From Candidatus Cloacimonadota bacterium (lineage in GTDB: Bacteria > Cloacimonadota > Cloacimonadia > Cloacimonadales > TCS61), in assembly GCA_030445745.1 (NCBI GenBank), contig JASUTE010000007.1, forward strand, positions 3,367-67,366: a DNA stretch of 64,000 nt. Reading direction: 5' to 3'. Positions 10,136 through 19,404 of this stretch are shown piece after piece. Position numbers and translations under genes: made by a program. The notes under the pieces are model-generated. The model was given only the letters and a program-made list of their open reading frames with translations, did not search any database and was not told the origin of the DNA. The stretch's first letter is position 1; the number at the start of each line of letters is the position of its first letter.

Positions 10136-10163
10136 TTGACAAGAAGTTATAACTCTTTATAAT
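10136..10163 (+). promoter_or_regulatory. Near-ideal housekeeping promoter for the secreted propeller gene
   Basis: TTGACA at 10136-10141 and TATAAT at 10158-10163 are both perfect matches to the primary sigma factor boxes, with a 16-bp spacer. This predicts a 5' leader of about 110 nt before the ATG at 10280. Confidence 0.75.
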
Positions 10164-10279
10164 TTTATTCGGAGTTTGGGATTAGGAAAATATTACGCAA
10201 GATAGACGATATGATTTAGACTTTTTTTACACGGGAACCAGTTATTTTAAGAGCACTAGATAATTCAAGGAGGAGAATT

Positions 10280-13141
10280 ATGAGGAAGTTGCTTATTTTA
10301 TTATTATTTTTAGTTTTAGGTATTAGCTTAGCTGCCGAATGGTCGGTAATTGCCACTTATGAAATTCCGGAAGGTGCTTCTGGATTGGCTTATGACGGAG
10401 AATACTTGTACTGTGGCATTTATGGCAGTAATGGAGATAAAATCTACCAGCTCAACCCTGCCGATGGCAGCTACACAGAATACTTAAGCGGAATGCAAGA
10501 AGATTGTTATGGTCTTACCTTCGATGGGGAATATTTATGGACTACCGATCACCCAGGTTCTTCCAGCAATCCCGCTACCGCCCTGAAACTGGATAGTGAT
10601 GGCAACATAGTAGAACAATTTGATTTGCCAGATCACTACATGAGCGGAATAGCATACGACGAGGGGAATTTTTGGGTTTCTAGCTATTACGATCCCGAAG
10701 GATATATCTACCAAGTAGACCACGAAGGCACTATTTTACAGGAATTCGATGCTCCAGACGAACAACCCTGGGATCTTTGTATGGAAAATGATTACCTATG
10801 GATGGCAGATTACTGGGGAGATGCTCTCTATAAAATCGATCCCACAGATGGTTCAATGCTGGAATCACATGCTTCGGAAAGCACCAATCCAGCCGGCATA
10901 GTTTACGATGGCCAATATCTGTGGTATTGCGACAATGGTTTTGAAGGTGTTGATTATCTTTACAAAGTAGATTTGGAAGGTGGTGGCACTCCAGCTATCG
11001 ATACAAATTTCACTAGCTACGATTTTACTAATGTGCAAATCGATACTATGGATGAGACAGAAATAACTGTGTACAATAATGGTGATGGCGATTTGGAAAT
11101 TTCCGAGATGGATATTCCCTCCTCTGCCTTTACAATCTATTATGAATTACCAATTGTTATTTCTCCTTCGGACGCTGCTTCCTTTGTTATTGAATTTCTT
11201 CCTACTACATATGGGGCATATAACTCAGCTCTGGCTATTACTTCGAACGACCCTCTAAATCCGGTCTGGGAAGTAGAACTAAGCGGTTTTGGCGTTTACG
11301 AAAACCAGGAAATTGCTGTTGACCAGCAAGATCTGAGTTTTGGTTCTGTAAGAAAAGGCTCATCTACTGCATTAAACTTGGAAATTGTCAATCAGGGCTT
11401 GAACTGCCTGGAAATTTCCGATATTGAAACTACAGATGATAATTATTATTTCATTGCAGAACTGCCTGCTACCTTGGAAGTAAACGAAGTTTTGCTGGTT
11501 ACTGTTTGGTTCAATCCTTATGTTGCCGGTAATATTGAAGCTGAACTGCAAATAACTTCTAACGATAGTGATGAAAACCCGCTGATAGTGGAACTAAATG
11601 GTACAGCTACTGATGAGACCTATTCTATTGGCGAAGAATTGTGGCACTACACTGTAACCGGTGGTTACGATAACAGCCTGAAAGCCCTAGCTTATATTCA
11701 GGATATAACTGGTGATGACAAAGAAGAAGTTATAGCCTGTTCCGAAGACAACTATGTGCGTTGTATCAATGGGAACGCTTCCAATGAAGCTGAGGTAATT
11801 TGGGAAACTGAAATAAGTAATGTCTATCACCAAAATAATTTGTATATTGCTCCTGATTTAAATGATGATGGGTGTAAGGATGTTCTGGTAGGTACAGCCG
11901 GCAAAAAGGTTTATGTTCTTTCAGGTAAAGAGGGCAATATTATTTGGATATTCGATACAACTGTCTATGGAGAGGGTGGCTGGATCTATCAAACATTTGC
12001 TAAGTACGATTACAACGAAGATGGCACTATAGATGTGCTAGCGGCAAGTGGAGATGATGCCTACGATACTGGACCACAGAGAATATTTTGTTTAGACGGC
12101 ACTAATGGTGAAGAGATTTGGAACTACTTCTATGCTGGACCTAAATTTGCTGTAATTGGAGTAGAAGATTTCACCGGCGATGGTTTCCCAGACGTGGTAG
12201 GAGGAGCTTCCAATGCCTATGAAACTGAAGGAAAAGTATTTGGCATAAATGGTGCTGACGGTGGAGTTGAATGGACTTATAACACTAGTGGCTCCTCGGT
12301 ATGGGCCTTAGCAAGTGTAGCCGATATCAATGATGATGGCATAAAAGATATTGTAGCTGGCGATTTTGCTGGTGCAGTTTATGGAATCGATCCCACAACA
12401 GGAGACGAAATTTGGGCTAATGGCCTGGGTTCGATGATAATTCTTCGCTTCGAAGACGTAGGAGATGCCAACGGTAATGGCTATAGCGATTTGGCTGTAG
12501 CGCATAGTTCCAGCAGTAATGCCCTGCTTATAGATAGTTACGATGGCAGTATAGTCTGGACGCACCAAGTAGCCGATCAGCCTTGGTGCGTGGATGTTGC
12601 TAACGATTTGAATGGTGATGGTGTAAAAGATTTGGTAGTAGGAACTCTTTTCCAAAATAACCGAACTTATTTTCTTGATGGTAGCAATGGCAATGAATTG
12701 GGTTCCAATAATTTCTCTTCAGCAGTAGATGCTATTTGCGCTCTTCCCGATGTAACCGATGATGGTAGTTGGGAAATGGTAGCTGGTGGCCGCGATGGCA
12801 CCATAATTTGTTATTCCGGAGGGTTAGGTAGTTCAGCTAATCATCCCAATACAATATCACCTAACAATATGTTGCCTGTGCAAAATTATCCAAATCCTTT
12901 CAATCCTACCACTAACATAGAATTTACCCTGCCCACAGCTCAACAAGTTCAGCTTACTGTTTACAATCTAAAAGGTCAGAAAATTAGAACTTTGGTAGAT
13001 GAAATTTATCCAGCAGGCAAAAACACGGTGGTTTGGAATGGAAAAGACAAAGCTGGCCGAGAGGTAAGTTCGGGCGTTTATTTCTATAAACTGGAAACTG
13101 CGCATGCTAACATCACTAAAAAAATGCTGTTAATGAAATAG
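10280..13141 (+). CDS. Secreted beta-propeller/FG-GAP protein with two choice-of-anchor-D domains and sorting module
   Basis: A 953-residue exported protein. Residues 1-19 form a signal peptide (MRKLLILLLFLVLGISLAA). Residues about 20-235 are propeller repeats (AYDGEYL.., IDPTDGS..). Residues about 236-450 hold two ASPM-SPD2-Hydin-like Ig domains (SFGSVRKGSS.., ITSNDPLNPVWEVELSG). Residues about 455-850 contain FG-GAP/VCBS-like repeats with calcium-type DxNxDG loops (DLNDDGCKD, DINDDGIKD, DLNGDGVKD). The C-terminus has NYPNPFNPTT and a FlgD-like Ig fold ending in KKMLLMK, the putative secretion/anchoring signal in this lineage. AAGGAGGAG is the ribosome-binding site. Likely surface-exposed or released; ligand unknown. 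Confidence 0.88.
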   Translation: MRKLLILLLFLVLGISLAAEWSVIATYEIPEGASGLAYDGEYLYCGIYGSNGDKIYQLNPADGSYTEYLSGMQEDCYGLTFDGEYLWTTDHPGSSSNPATALKLDSDGNIVEQFDLPDHYMSGIAYDEGNFWVSSYYDPEGYIYQVDHEGTILQEFDAPDEQPWDLCMENDYLWMADYWGDALYKIDPTDGSMLESHASESTNPAGIVYDGQYLWYCDNGFEGVDYLYKVDLEGGGTPAIDTNFTSYDFTNVQIDTMDETEITVYNNGDGDLEISEMDIPSSAFTIYYELPIVISPSDAASFVIEFLPTTYGAYNSALAITSNDPLNPVWEVELSGFGVYENQEIAVDQQDLSFGSVRKGSSTALNLEIVNQGLNCLEISDIETTDDNYYFIAELPATLEVNEVLLVTVWFNPYVAGNIEAELQITSNDSDENPLIVELNGTATDETYSIGEELWHYTVTGGYDNSLKALAYIQDITGDDKEEVIACSEDNYVRCINGNASNEAEVIWETEISNVYHQNNLYIAPDLNDDGCKDVLVGTAGKKVYVLSGKEGNIIWIFDTTVYGEGGWIYQTFAKYDYNEDGTIDVLAASGDDAYDTGPQRIFCLDGTNGEEIWNYFYAGPKFAVIGVEDFTGDGFPDVVGGASNAYETEGKVFGINGADGGVEWTYNTSGSSVWALASVADINDDGIKDIVAGDFAGAVYGIDPTTGDEIWANGLGSMIILRFEDVGDANGNGYSDLAVAHSSSSNALLIDSYDGSIVWTHQVADQPWCVDVANDLNGDGVKDLVVGTLFQNNRTYFLDGSNGNELGSNNFSSAVDAICALPDVTDDGSWEMVAGGRDGTIICYSGGLGSSANHPNTISPNNMLPVQNYPNPFNPTTNIEFTLPTAQQVQLTVYNLKGQKIRTLVDEIYPAGKNTVVWNGKDKAGREVSSGVYFYKLETAHANITKKMLLMK

Positions 13142-13167
13142 TACCAACCCGTATTGCATAAGCAACG

Positions 13168-13196
13168 AGCCTGTGTCTTTGGCACAGGCTTTTTTT
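13168..13196 (+). terminator. Rho-independent terminator after the propeller gene
   Basis: AGCCTGTG (13168-13175) and CACAGGCT (13183-13190) form a perfect 8-bp stem, followed by six Ts. Confidence 0.92.
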
Positions 13197-13342
13197 CTTG
13201 GAACAGCTGAGATTCTTCCTCAAATTGTTTCGGATTTAATCTGTGAAAATGTATAAAAAATGTAGTCCCATTTCAGGATGGGGAAAGTGATGAAAAAGAT
13301 GATATTAAGGAAATAGTATCAATTGACCATATTTTTTTAACG

Positions 13343-13379
13343 AACTGCTTTGCAAGCAGTTACGAGAGTTTTATCTCGT
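13343..13379. repeat. Two consecutive perfect hairpins before the transposase remnant
   Basis: AACTGCTT/AAGCAGTT (13343-13361, 3-base loop) is followed at once by ACGAGA/TCTCGT (13362-13379, 6-base loop). They may be part of the insertion sequence end or a degraded structured leader. Neither has a T-tract. Confidence 0.5.
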
Positions 13380-13392
13380 GTTATGAGCATAG

Positions 13393-13815
13393 CAAAAAAG
13401 ACGCTTTCCTTTTTGTGGCAATTTAAAAACCAAAAAACATGGTTTTATTTACAATAGAATTCTCACAAATCGTGGCAGGGTAAACCGGAAAACACAACGG
13501 TATCTGTGTAAAGAATGTGGCAAAACTTTCACTCATTTTAGCACAAAAACAAGCAAGCATACAAGTGTTAATTTAAAAAAGCGAGACATGCTGGACTTTG
13601 TATTAACCAAAAACTCTCTGCGTGAAGTAGGTAAACGCTATTATGAATTCCTGACTAAATTTTTTGATTAGGATTACTTGATAATAAATACCAATCGTAT
13701 CGAAAACATGATTAGACAACTGAATAGAAAAATTAGACACAGTTATTTTTACACTACCTACTTTTCAATTAAACTACGTTTTGTTTTAGCAAGCTTTTTC
13801 CTACAAACAAGCTAA
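13393..13815 (+). pseudogene. IS transposase remnant (zinc-ribbon N-terminus fused to C-terminus, DDE core deleted)
   Basis: One frame reads an N-terminal zinc-ribbon of the kind found in several IS transposases (CGN...KHGF...QRYLCKECGKTFT) and an HTH-like stretch (LREVGKRY). It then meets an in-frame TAG at 13669-13671 and continues with a transposase-like C-terminus, NTNRIENMIRQLNRKI, to TAA at 13813. The catalytic DDE region of about 200 residues is absent, so an internal deletion joined the two ends. The first cysteine pair is incomplete (FCGN instead of CPxCG). No start codon or terminal repeats were found. It is dead; the IS family is uncertain. Confidence 0.65.
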
Positions 13816-13841
13816 TTCTCTATTTTTTTTGCCTTTTCCAA

Positions 13842-13872
13842 ATAAAAATGGGAAGCCACTCAGCAGCTTCCC
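13842..13872 (-). terminator. Rho-independent terminator after the TonB-dependent receptor gene
   Basis: On the minus strand GGGAAGC (13872-13866) pairs with GCTTCCC (13856-13850) and is followed by ATTTTTATTT. It lies 25 nt after the receptor stop. Confidence 0.8.
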
Positions 13873-13896
13873 AACTTTTGCGGTTTTACAAAGTTC

Positions 13897-16872
13897 CTAG
13901 AACTTGATCTCGGCTGTTAAGAAAGCATTAAATAATGGAGCCGGAGTTACATACATATATTCGTTATCAGTAAGATAATCATCCACAAATTCGCCTTCTT
14001 CGTTGTAATATCCACGATTGTAATCAGTACGCACATTAGCCGACTGCAGGTTTTCTCGGTTCAAGATATTATTCAAGCTTAGTTTCAGGAAAGCATCTTT
14101 TTCGCCGATCTTGAAACTGTATTTAATATCTGCGCCCATCTCGAAGAAATAGGGCAATTCACTGCTTTTTATAGAAGTAGAGTCTGGTTCGAAGGTTTGG
14201 CTGCTTTCATTCCAAACGTAGTTACTGTAATATTCATTGGTATAGTTAGCATAATAGCCATCCCAATAACGTCCGCGCAGGCCAAATCGAAGTTTTCCAT
14301 TATAGGGCATGTTTTTGAAAGTATATCCTACCGAGCCGTTTATAATAATTTCGGGTGCAAAGGGAACTACTTTATCTTCCATCTCTTCCGCACTCATATC
14401 GAATATCTGTTCCACATTCATATCGGTCCAACGATTGTGTGACCAGGTAAGTGACGAGTAAGCGTCAAAATTGGCGATATCGAGGTTGGAACTAAACTCC
14501 ACGCCTTGATGACGTGCCTTTCCTGCATTCAGTACCATACTGGCATCGAACTTATTGGTCTCGATAGAATCGTTTTCGGCATTGTAGTATTGCTCTGTAA
14601 TTGGAATAGTAACATATTCTATTTTGTCATAGTAGTCACTCATATAGTAGTTTACATCGAAATCTACATAAACTCCATCGTAACCTAGTCCAAATTCTAT
14701 TGTGTTAATCTTTTCCGGTTCCAGTTCGCCATAAAAATGTTCTTCTTCCTGGTTGTAGTAGGCACCGGTGCTGTCTTGCAAAACTATATTTTTGGTATAC
14801 ATTTGGCGGGTATCTGGCCCATCGTAACCATACCATTCGGAAGTACGGGGCTCTTTGTAGGCTATAGAGTAGTTTGTTCTCACATTAAAATATTTGGAAA
14901 TATTATAATTTACCCCGAATTTGGGAGAGAAGAAGCTATAAACTTTCTCATAATCGGAATCTTTGAATTTATATACAGTGTCTTGTCCAACCACTTCGGT
15001 TATATCTTTAGTAGAATAGAAATATTCGCCGGTTGGTTCGCCTGTTCCCAAATCATAGATCTCGATAGGATTTTCATCGATGCTGGAAGCATAACGGGCT
15101 ATTTGGCCGTCTGCCATCAAATTCAATTTTTCAATCGGTTTGAAACTTACACGGGCAAAAGCAGACATATTCAGCACATGGGAAGTATAATCGTAGTTCT
15201 TTTGCATTTTGTCGTAGGTTTCCACGCTATCTGGAAAGTCTGGGTTGAAGTGACGGAATTTTTCGATTTTGCCGATATGATCGGCATTCCAGCTTCTAAC
15301 TTCACCACCGCAGACTATTTTAAATTGGTTATTTACTTGGTAATCGAAATATGTGTTCCCGCCAAACTGGAAGTGATCGCTTATTTGGTTATTGCGCCAG
15401 GAATACTCGTAGCGAGTAGGAGAATCGAAAAAATCGGCGCCCTTACCACTAATAAGCTCGCCTTTATAGGAAGGGCCTACTACCGGAATAACACCACCAA
15501 CCAGAACGGTATCGACCGGACAGAAATTTTCTGACTCTACGCCATAGTTTTCGTATAGGAATAAGGCATGTTTTCCAAAAGCGTTATCTTCGAAAGCTTG
15601 GGGATCATCTGAATCTAAAAACCCATCGCGGAAAGCAACTTCGCCAGTATTGATATCGAATTTATCTTGGCTGAGATATTTACCACCACCATCACCTTTA
15701 GTAACGAACAGGTTGGTCATCAGCAATTTATTATCGGAAATTTCCCATTCATCGCGAATCGAAAACTGCGGTTTAAAATAGTAATTTTCCTGATATTCAT
15801 GGTTGTTTCTATTATATTCACGGCCCAAGGTATTCATAAGATCGGGGTCAGATTTAAAATATGCCTGGTTGTGTTCCTGCGGCGCACCCAAAAAGTTGGT
15901 GTAGATCTTATGATTTCCCAGAATATGCTGGGTATCTAACCCGAAAGACCAACCGCGATAGTTGGTTCCAGTTATGTAATAATCACCCACTTTTCGTTCC
16001 ACCATAAGCCCATAGTTTAGTTTCCCGTTATACAAGTTACCAGAGTTATATCGCATCAAAACATTGTAGTTATATGGATTATAATCTTCCATATTGCCTT
16101 CGCCATCTGCCACTTTATCTTCACTTACATAAGCACCGTAGGAAGAGCGGATAGTAAACTCTGGTTCCGGTTTAGTACCCATTGTTTCTATGTTTAAAGA
16201 ACCGCCAAAGGCGCCTGAACCGTACAGAGAAGAGCCGGCTCCCTTTTGCACTTGCACCGATTTCACATTGGAAGTTAGGCCTGTCCAGTTACTCCAGTAT
16301 ACTTTTTGGCTTTCCGGGTCGTTTACTGGAATTCCATTGATAAGTACCTGAATTTTATCTGCTTCAAAACCACGCATAGTGATCTCGGCATCGCCCAAAC
16401 CGGTGGTATTAGCAAAAATACCAGAAACATCTTCCAATAATTGCGGCATATCTTCCGTTGTGTATTTATCGGAAATCTCTTCTTCTTTGATATTGGTAAA
16501 AGCAATTGGGGTTTCACGCTTTTTGGCTCGGTTAGCGCTTACGCTAATGCCTTCGGTAGCTATAGCTTCTTTGCGCATTTTCACATTTAACACGCTAGTT
16601 TCATTTGCCACTACCTCTATCTCTTTTTCCAATTTTTTCATTCCTACTAAGGTAAACTCAACAGTGTATTTTCCTTCAGGCACATTCTGAATAAGGTAAG
16701 TACCATTTTCCTTAGTATAAGCACCTATTTCAAGCTGCTGTATTTTTACGGAAACATAACCTATAGGTTCTTGATCGGAAAAAGTGACTACACGGCCAGC
16801 TATTTTCCCGGTAGCTGCTGTTAAAGATGTTACAATAAATAACACAATGCAAAATAGAACTAATTTCTTCAT
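13897..16872 (-). CDS. TonB-dependent outer-membrane receptor with N-terminal carboxypeptidase-regulatory-like domain
   Basis: A 991-residue outer-membrane barrel for energised uptake of an unidentified substrate. Residues 1-20 are a signal peptide. Residues about 22-105 are a CarboxypepD_reg-like Ig domain (GKIAGRVVTFSDQEPIGYVSV). Residues about 108-225 are the plug (MPQLLEDVSGIF, EITMRGFEADKIQVLINGIPVND, VQKGAGSSLYGSGAFGGSLNIET). The rest is beta-barrel ending in FNAFLTAEIKF, with the C-terminal phenylalanine of outer-membrane proteins. No ExbB/ExbD/TonB or SusD partner is adjacent, so the gene stands alone and substrate class cannot be inferred from context. A TTGACA (about 16937-16942, minus) lies upstream without a clear -10 box. 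Confidence 0.94.
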   Translation of the reverse strand: MKKLVLFCIVLFIVTSLTAATGKIAGRVVTFSDQEPIGYVSVKIQQLEIGAYTKENGTYLIQNVPEGKYTVEFTLVGMKKLEKEIEVVANETSVLNVKMRKEAIATEGISVSANRAKKRETPIAFTNIKEEEISDKYTTEDMPQLLEDVSGIFANTTGLGDAEITMRGFEADKIQVLINGIPVNDPESQKVYWSNWTGLTSNVKSVQVQKGAGSSLYGSGAFGGSLNIETMGTKPEPEFTIRSSYGAYVSEDKVADGEGNMEDYNPYNYNVLMRYNSGNLYNGKLNYGLMVERKVGDYYITGTNYRGWSFGLDTQHILGNHKIYTNFLGAPQEHNQAYFKSDPDLMNTLGREYNRNNHEYQENYYFKPQFSIRDEWEISDNKLLMTNLFVTKGDGGGKYLSQDKFDINTGEVAFRDGFLDSDDPQAFEDNAFGKHALFLYENYGVESENFCPVDTVLVGGVIPVVGPSYKGELISGKGADFFDSPTRYEYSWRNNQISDHFQFGGNTYFDYQVNNQFKIVCGGEVRSWNADHIGKIEKFRHFNPDFPDSVETYDKMQKNYDYTSHVLNMSAFARVSFKPIEKLNLMADGQIARYASSIDENPIEIYDLGTGEPTGEYFYSTKDITEVVGQDTVYKFKDSDYEKVYSFFSPKFGVNYNISKYFNVRTNYSIAYKEPRTSEWYGYDGPDTRQMYTKNIVLQDSTGAYYNQEEEHFYGELEPEKINTIEFGLGYDGVYVDFDVNYYMSDYYDKIEYVTIPITEQYYNAENDSIETNKFDASMVLNAGKARHQGVEFSSNLDIANFDAYSSLTWSHNRWTDMNVEQIFDMSAEEMEDKVVPFAPEIIINGSVGYTFKNMPYNGKLRFGLRGRYWDGYYANYTNEYYSNYVWNESSQTFEPDSTSIKSSELPYFFEMGADIKYSFKIGEKDAFLKLSLNNILNRENLQSANVRTDYNRGYYNEEGEFVDDYLTDNEYMYVTPAPLFNAFLTAEIKF

Positions 16873-17267
16873 ACATTACCCTACTTTCTTAATTTAATAT
16901 TTATAAAATTCTAAAAGCTGCAGAAATTTTAAAAATGTCAAGCTCATTATAAAATTACGATGATTTAATTTATCAAAATTAGCTGATAGCGCTGGTTAAG
17001 TTAATTTAGAAAAAATAAAAAAGGAGGTTATGAACAAGTTAGAAAACTTTTAGCTGTAACTGAAAAGCAGTTGCTCGTTCATGGCAGTCGTGATGATTTA
17101 TATCTTTGGATAGCTCTTTGTGGAATTTGGTCAGCCTGCAAAAATCACAACTTCATTTCCATAAAAAACAGTTAATTGCAAGGTGCAAGAATTATACAAA
17201 AAACTGGGATTTACAAAACTAGTCAAAGAGGAAATTTGGCAGAGATAAAGCTAGATTCGCAGTCAGT
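16873..17267. other. 395-bp gap with traces of decayed coding sequence
   Basis: A good ribosome-binding site (AAAAAGGAGG, about 17019-17029) is followed by ATG, but the frame stops after seven codons. Later fragments in shifted frames, such as VQELYKKLGFTKLVKEE, look like the end of a real protein (the LYKKLGF string is common in GNAT acetyltransferases). No intact gene or clear RNA is present; I read it as a degraded gene. Confidence 0.35.
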
Positions 17268-19070
17268 TTAATTTTTTCTGTTTCTTTTCCTATCTGCTGT
17301 TTTCAATATTTTTTTGCGCATCCGCATGTTTTGCGGAGTTACCTCCAGCAATTCATCTTCTTCGATATATTCCATAGCTTGTTCCAAGCTAAATTGGCGG
17401 GGTGGATTCAATTTAATAGCATCATCGGAACCGGCAGCCCGGACATTGGTAAGCTTTTTACCCTTGCATACATTTATCACCAAATCGTTCTCGCGGCTGT
17501 GTTCACCTACGATCATACCTTCGTAAACTTTGGTTCCCGGATTAATAAAAAGCGTACCGCGCGGCTGAAAACTATTCAAAGAATATCCGGTAGCTTCGCC
17601 TTTTTGCATAGCTACCAGAACTCCACGAGTTTTTCGTTCTATTTCTCCCGTAAAATATTCATATTCATAAAAGCTGTGGTTCAAAATGCCGGTACCTCTG
17701 GTTTCAGTTATAAATTCATTGCGGAAACCAATTAACCCGCGTGAGGGAATTTTATATTCCAACCGGGTATAACCATCACTACCGGCTACCATGTTCAGCA
17801 TTTTGCCTTTGCGTGTCCCCAGCATCTCGATAACTGTGCCTACAAATTCATTGCTCACATCAATAATCGCTATCTCTACCGGTTCTGTTTTCTTACCATT
17901 TAACTCACGGAAAATGACCTTGGGTTTGGAAACCTGAAACTCGAAACCTTCCCGGCGCATATTTTCAATAAGAATGGAAAGCTGCAATTCACCGCGTCCC
18001 TTCACAATAAATTCATCTGCTTTGTTTGTGCGTTCCACCAAAATACTCACATTAGTTTGCAATTCTTTCTGCAACCTTTGCCATAGATGGCGCGCATTTA
18101 CATATTTGCCTTCTTTCCCAGCAAAAGGCGAATCATTTACCTTAAAATTAATTGTCAGGGTAGGTTTATCAATTTCGATAAGCGGTAAAGGTTGGGGCCG
18201 TAGTTTATCGGCAACTGTTTCACCCACATCTATCTTCTCTAACCCAGCTACCGAAACGATATCGCCGGCAAAAGCTTCTTTTATCTGTTTTTTTTGCAAA
18301 CCTACATATTGGAAGATCTGAGCTATCCGATATAGCAGCTGCTCACCATCTCTTTTCAGCAGCAGCACTTCTTCGCCCACCCTCAATTTGCCATTGCTAA
18401 TTTTACCAGTACCTATTTTTCCCAAAAAATCGTTGTATTCAATAGCGGAAATAAGCATCTGCAAAGGTTTTTCTCTATCGCCCTGAGCATCTTCAACTTG
18501 GTTTATAATTGTATCGAACAGAGGAATCAGATCTTCATTTTTATCTTCCAGCTCATAGCGTGCTATCCCAGCTTTTCCGGAAGAGTACAAAATAGGAAAA
18601 TTCAGCTGGTCGTCATCTGCATTAAGTTCCACGAACAGGTCAAAAACCATGTCCAGCACATCGCTGGGACGGCTATTGGGGCGATCGATCTTGTTTATAA
18701 CCACGATCGGTTTTAGTTTAAGTTCCAAAGATTTCTTTAGCACATATTTGGTCTGCGGCATCGGCCCTTCAAAGGCATCTACCAGCAGCAGTACCGAATC
18801 TACCATTTTCAAAATACGCTGTACTTCCCCACCAAAATCGGCATGCCCGGGAGTGTCCACTATATTCACTTTGTAGTCTTGGTAGTAAAATGAAGCATTT
18901 TTGGAAAAGATGGTTATTCCGCGCTCCCTTTCCAGGTCATTAGAATCCATGATGCGTTCTTGCACTTCCTGATTTTTGCGAAAAACTCCACTTTGTTTCA
19001 AAATAGCATCTACTAAAGTTGTTTTGCCATGATCCACATGAGCTATAATTGCTATATTCTTAATTTTCAT
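17268..19070 (-). CDS. typA: Ribosome-associated GTPase BipA/TypA
   Basis: A translation-factor GTPase that binds the 70S ribosome and helps assembly and stress adaptation. The G1 motif AHVDHGKTT, the switch II DTPGHADFG and NKIDRPN are present near the N-terminus. The effector-region MDSNDLERERGITI also matches. The elongation-factor domains follow, and the TypA-specific C-terminus contains MVAGSDGYTRLEYKIPSRGL. Length 600 aa is typical. It ends in a basic tail (KKILKTADRKRNRKN). It appears monocistronic. Confidence 0.97.
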   Translation of the reverse strand: MKIKNIAIIAHVDHGKTTLVDAILKQSGVFRKNQEVQERIMDSNDLERERGITIFSKNASFYYQDYKVNIVDTPGHADFGGEVQRILKMVDSVLLLVDAFEGPMPQTKYVLKKSLELKLKPIVVINKIDRPNSRPSDVLDMVFDLFVELNADDDQLNFPILYSSGKAGIARYELEDKNEDLIPLFDTIINQVEDAQGDREKPLQMLISAIEYNDFLGKIGTGKISNGKLRVGEEVLLLKRDGEQLLYRIAQIFQYVGLQKKQIKEAFAGDIVSVAGLEKIDVGETVADKLRPQPLPLIEIDKPTLTINFKVNDSPFAGKEGKYVNARHLWQRLQKELQTNVSILVERTNKADEFIVKGRGELQLSILIENMRREGFEFQVSKPKVIFRELNGKKTEPVEIAIIDVSNEFVGTVIEMLGTRKGKMLNMVAGSDGYTRLEYKIPSRGLIGFRNEFITETRGTGILNHSFYEYEYFTGEIERKTRGVLVAMQKGEATGYSLNSFQPRGTLFINPGTKVYEGMIVGEHSRENDLVINVCKGKKLTNVRAAGSDDAIKLNPPRQFSLEQAMEYIEEDELLEVTPQNMRMRKKILKTADRKRNRKN

Positions 19071-19353
19071 ATATAACCTTCTCTATAATTAGGAAACACA
19101 TCTATGAGGAGAGGATTTTACGTCAATGTTTACCGTATATTATTTTTGCAATAGGATGGGAAGCCTTTTGTGTTTCTATTTTTATTACATTTATTTAATA
19201 ACCTGGCACCGAGCTGCATTCAAGCAGAAAAAAAGTATGTAAATTCCTCATAAAGGATTTAAGTATAATTTATTTAAAAACCAGATCAATCTTAGAAAAT
19301 AGAAATAAACAGTAACGAAATGCAACTACAAAACCTCAGAGGCCGGTTGACCA
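19071..19353. other. Intergenic region upstream of typA, no gene seen
   Basis: AT-rich sequence between typA and the terminator of the next minus-strand gene. No reading frame, RNA or convincing promoter is recognised. A TTGACG occurs on the minus strand near 19122-19127 without a matching -10 box. Confidence 0.4.
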
Positions 19354-19386
19354 CAAAAAAGAGTCCGACTTTTAAAGCCGGACTCT
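19354..19386 (-). terminator. Strong Rho-independent terminator after the 986-aa secreted protein gene
   Basis: On the minus strand AGAGTCCG pairs perfectly with CGGACTCT around a short loop, and TTTTTT follows. It begins 18 nt after the stop at 19405. Confidence 0.92.
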
Positions 19387-19404
19387 TCGGGGAGGAAGGT
19401 GATA

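Noticed and set aside
14737-15534. 265-codon plus-strand frame opposite the TonB-dependent receptor gene
   Set aside because: It lies entirely antisense to a well-supported beta-barrel gene, shows no family motif and has no ribosome-binding site.
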